Of a stretch of DNA of 7,821 nucleotides, positions 6,260 through 7,821 are shown piece by piece. Numbering within the stretch: the stretch's first letter is position 1; every line of letters begins with the position of its first letter. Location: NCBI GenBank assembly GCA_022508865.1, contig JAFLUK010000068.1, positions 1 to 7,821 of the forward strand, written 5' to 3'. The DNA is from Oscillospiraceae bacterium (GTDB lineage Bacteria; Bacillota; Clostridia; Oscillospirales; Acutalibacteraceae). A program made the position numbers and the translations under genes. Below the pieces are notes generated by a model that was given only the letters and a program-made list of their open reading frames with translations, had not been told where the DNA came from and ran no database searches.

Positions 6260-6320
6260 AACCTCCATATGAACTTTTGTTTCCGTCATTGACGGTATAA
6301 CACTATATCCTATGGAGGTT
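6260..6320 (-). promoter_or_regulatory. Inverted repeat that could sequester the ribosome site of the Cys-rich gene
   Basis: The 10-base arm AACCTCCATA on the minus strand (6311-6320) is a perfect complement of TATGGAGGTT (6260-6269), which contains the ribosome site GGAGG. The arms are separated by 41 bases that hold a 13-bp palindrome, CCGTCA-T-TGACGG (6283-6295). If both arms are in one transcript, the ribosome site would be paired. Whether they are depends on where transcription starts. Confidence 0.5.
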
Positions 6321-6333
6321 ATCTTGTTTTGTG
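6306..6333 (-). promoter_or_regulatory. Possible sigma-K-like promoter of the Cys-rich gene
   Basis: On the minus strand CATAGGATA (6306-6314) fits the sporulation sigma-K -10 pattern CATAnnnTA exactly, with CAC (6331-6333) 16 bases upstream as a -35. The -35 consensus is short, so chance matches are common. The predicted start is near 6298 with a leader of about 45 bases. No convincing sigma-A promoter is seen in 6254-6379. Confidence 0.35.
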
Positions 6334-6379
6334 ACTGTTTTTTCCGTAAATTTATTTCTACAGTTATATATTAATTTGT

Positions 6380-7821
6380 TTACAGCTTTTCCATTTTACA
6401 AAAATTAGCCATAAGAGTTTTTGTCTCTGCATTTTCAAAGGCTATTTGAAGCATTTGGTCATTGCCCATTTTGTCTGCTTTGATTACTGTTCCCTTGCCA
6501 AACACCTTATGCATTACAGTATCTCCTACAGAATATGTAGTTGCGGTTGGTGATGTTTTGGGTGTTGATTTTTGGAAACCGCCAAAGCTCTTTTTGGGGT
6601 TGCCGTACTTGAAAAAGTCATCACTGATTTTCTCTTTCTTTTCCCTGCCTGAAAGCTCCATTAAATCCTCCGGAATTTCATTTACAAAGCGAGATGGTCT
6701 GTTATGCTGTGTTGAGCCAAACAACATTCTGTCTTGTGCCCTTAAAAGATATAGCTTTTCCTTTGCCCTTGTAATACCAACATATGCAAGACGTCTTTCC
6801 TCGTCCATTTCATCAGGATTCATTATTGTCATATTAGAGGGAAAAATACCCTCCTCCATACCCGGAATAAATACTACGGGAAACTCAAGCCCCTTTGCAC
6901 TGTGGAGTGTCATCATAACAACAGTGTCAGAGTTCTCATCATAATTATCAATGTCTGTCTGGAGAGAAATTTCTTCAAGGAAGGTTGTTAGGTCAGCCTG
7001 TTCCTCATATTCCTTTTCAAAATTTACAATATTGGAACGCAGTTCCTCGATATTTTCTATTCTTTCGTCAGGCTTATCCTTTTCTGTACGGAGATACATT
7101 TCGTAATCTGTATGTTCAAGAATAAGATTGTATATTTCTGCAAGGCTGTACATATTGCTGTTTACCGCCTCTACAAATCCATCTATCAGCTTAACAAACT
7201 CTTTAAGCTTTTTTGCTGAACGTGACAAATCGGGATATGCATCGGCCTCTTTGATAATGCTGAAAATGCTCTCCCCTAAATTTGCTGCTATGTTTGCCGC
7301 CTTTTCAACAGTTGTTGCGCCAATGGCACGCTTGGGTTTATTGATAATTCTCCTCAACCTTACATCGTCGTGTGGATTATTGATAACCTGAAGATATGCC
7401 ACCATATCACGGATTTCTTCTCTGTCATAAAAGCGGTGACCGCCAATAATTCTGTGAGGAATACCTGACCTTGACAATGCGTGCTCCACAGCATTTGACT
7501 GTGCGTTCATTCTGTAGAGAATTGCAAAATCGGAGAATTTTTTTCCGTCTTTAACGCCGTCGAGAATTTTGTCGGCAATATACAACGCTTCTTCCCTTTC
7601 GGAAAAAGCACTGTGCATTGTTATTTTTTCGCCCAGCGCATTTTCTGTCCAAAGAGTTTTTCCTTTTCTGGCTGAATTATTTTTTATAACACCGTTTGCT
7701 GCATCAAGAATAGTCTTTGTACTTCTGTAATTTTGTTCAAGCCTGATAACCTCTGCACCGGGGAAGTTATTTTCAAAGGACAGAATATTCTCTATTGTGG
7801 CGCCACGGAACTTATAAATAC
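6380..7821 (-). CDS. pcrA: ATP-dependent DNA helicase PcrA/UvrD, N-terminus beyond the window
   Basis: A superfamily 1A 3'-5' DNA helicase acting in nucleotide excision repair, replication and transcription-coupled repair. 479 residues are visible of about 740 usual, with the frame open to the right edge; Walker A and B lie outside. The visible part starts inside helicase motif III (IYKFRGA, 1-7), then motif IV (LEQNYRST, 27-34), motif V (HSAKGLEF, 306-313, followed by PGMEEGIFP) and motif VI (EERRLAYVGITRAKEKL, 340-356). A low-complexity linker precedes the C-terminal Tudor-like domain (about 428-479, YSVGDTVMHKVFGKGTVI...), which in PcrA binds RNA polymerase. The Tudor-type tail and Firmicute context favour PcrA over RecBCD-type or AddA relatives. 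The ATG at 7618 is internal. The gap to the downstream Cys-rich gene (126 bases) holds no clear terminator, so some read-through is possible. Confidence 0.95.
   Translation of the reverse strand, partial: IYKFRGATIENILSFENNFPGAEVIRLEQNYRSTKTILDAANGVIKNNSARKGKTLWTENALGEKITMHSAFSEREEALYIADKILDGVKDGKKFSDFAILYRMNAQSNAVEHALSRSGIPHRIIGGHRFYDREEIRDMVAYLQVINNPHDDVRLRRIINKPKRAIGATTVEKAANIAANLGESIFSIIKEADAYPDLSRSAKKLKEFVKLIDGFVEAVNSNMYSLAEIYNLILEHTDYEMYLRTEKDKPDERIENIEELRSNIVNFEKEYEEQADLTTFLEEISLQTDIDNYDENSDTVVMMTLHSAKGLEFPVVFIPGMEEGIFPSNMTIMNPDEMDEERRLAYVGITRAKEKLYLLRAQDRMLFGSTQHNRPSRFVNEIPEDLMELSGREKKEKISDDFFKYGNPKKSFGGFQKSTPKTSPTATTYSVGDTVMHKVFGKGTVIKADKMGNDQMLQIAFENAETKTLMANFCKMEKL

Noticed and set aside
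6311..6320. TATGGAGGTT on the plus strand as a ribosome site for a plus-strand gene
   Set aside because: No plus-strand open frame with coding character follows it; it is better explained as the complementary arm of the Cys-rich gene leader.
6462..6944. Plus-strand 160-residue open frame inside pcrA
   Set aside because: It is antisense to helicase motifs V and VI and the Tudor domain; no ribosome site and no domain resemblance.

Overview
The window looks like chromosomal DNA from a low-GC, spore-forming-type Firmicute, most likely a clostridium of the Ruminococcaceae/Oscillospiraceae kind. This rests on an AT-rich composition with AT-rich codons, strong AGGAGG-type ribosome sites, simple sigma-A promoters, and housekeeping genes that resemble clostridial homologues (Rex, short-form Pgi, PBP5-type carboxypeptidase, PcrA). 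There is no sign of a phage, insertion sequence, CRISPR array, tRNA or rRNA.

Layout: (1) 1-518 +, the C-terminal four fifths of the redox repressor Rex, cut by the window edge. (2) 556-630, two back-to-back hairpin terminators separating rex from the convergent minus-strand genes. (3) 658-2458 -, a probable two-gene unit read as pgi then a small P-loop protein, with a well-formed promoter at 2527-2555. (4) 2607-4009 -, a pair read as a 68-residue unrecognised protein then a secreted D-Ala-D-Ala carboxypeptidase. (5) 4010-4149, a divergent AT-rich control region with a good plus-strand promoter and several short palindromes. (6) 4150-5331 +, an RlmD/RumA-type 23S rRNA m5U methyltransferase. 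(7) 5369-5403, a strong GC-rich terminator hairpin shared by convergent genes. (8) 5423-6253 -, an unrecognised cysteine-rich protein (22 Cys in 276 residues) with unusual upstream architecture. (9) 6380-7821 -, the C-terminal two thirds of the PcrA/UvrD helicase, running off the right edge.

Functionally this is mostly housekeeping: redox-controlled transcription, glycolysis, peptidoglycan trimming, ribosome modification and DNA repair. No obvious new multi-gene system is present. The parts least explained by known families are the cysteine-rich protein and its leader (a 10-bp inverted repeat that could pair with its ribosome site, a 13-bp palindrome, and a sequence resembling a sigma-K -10 element), the small protein in front of the carboxypeptidase, and the small P-loop protein behind pgi. 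For four genes the ribosome site indicates a start downstream of the longest open frame (dacF-like 3746, small protein 4009, rlmD 4150, Cys-rich protein 6253); the coordinates given here use those starts.
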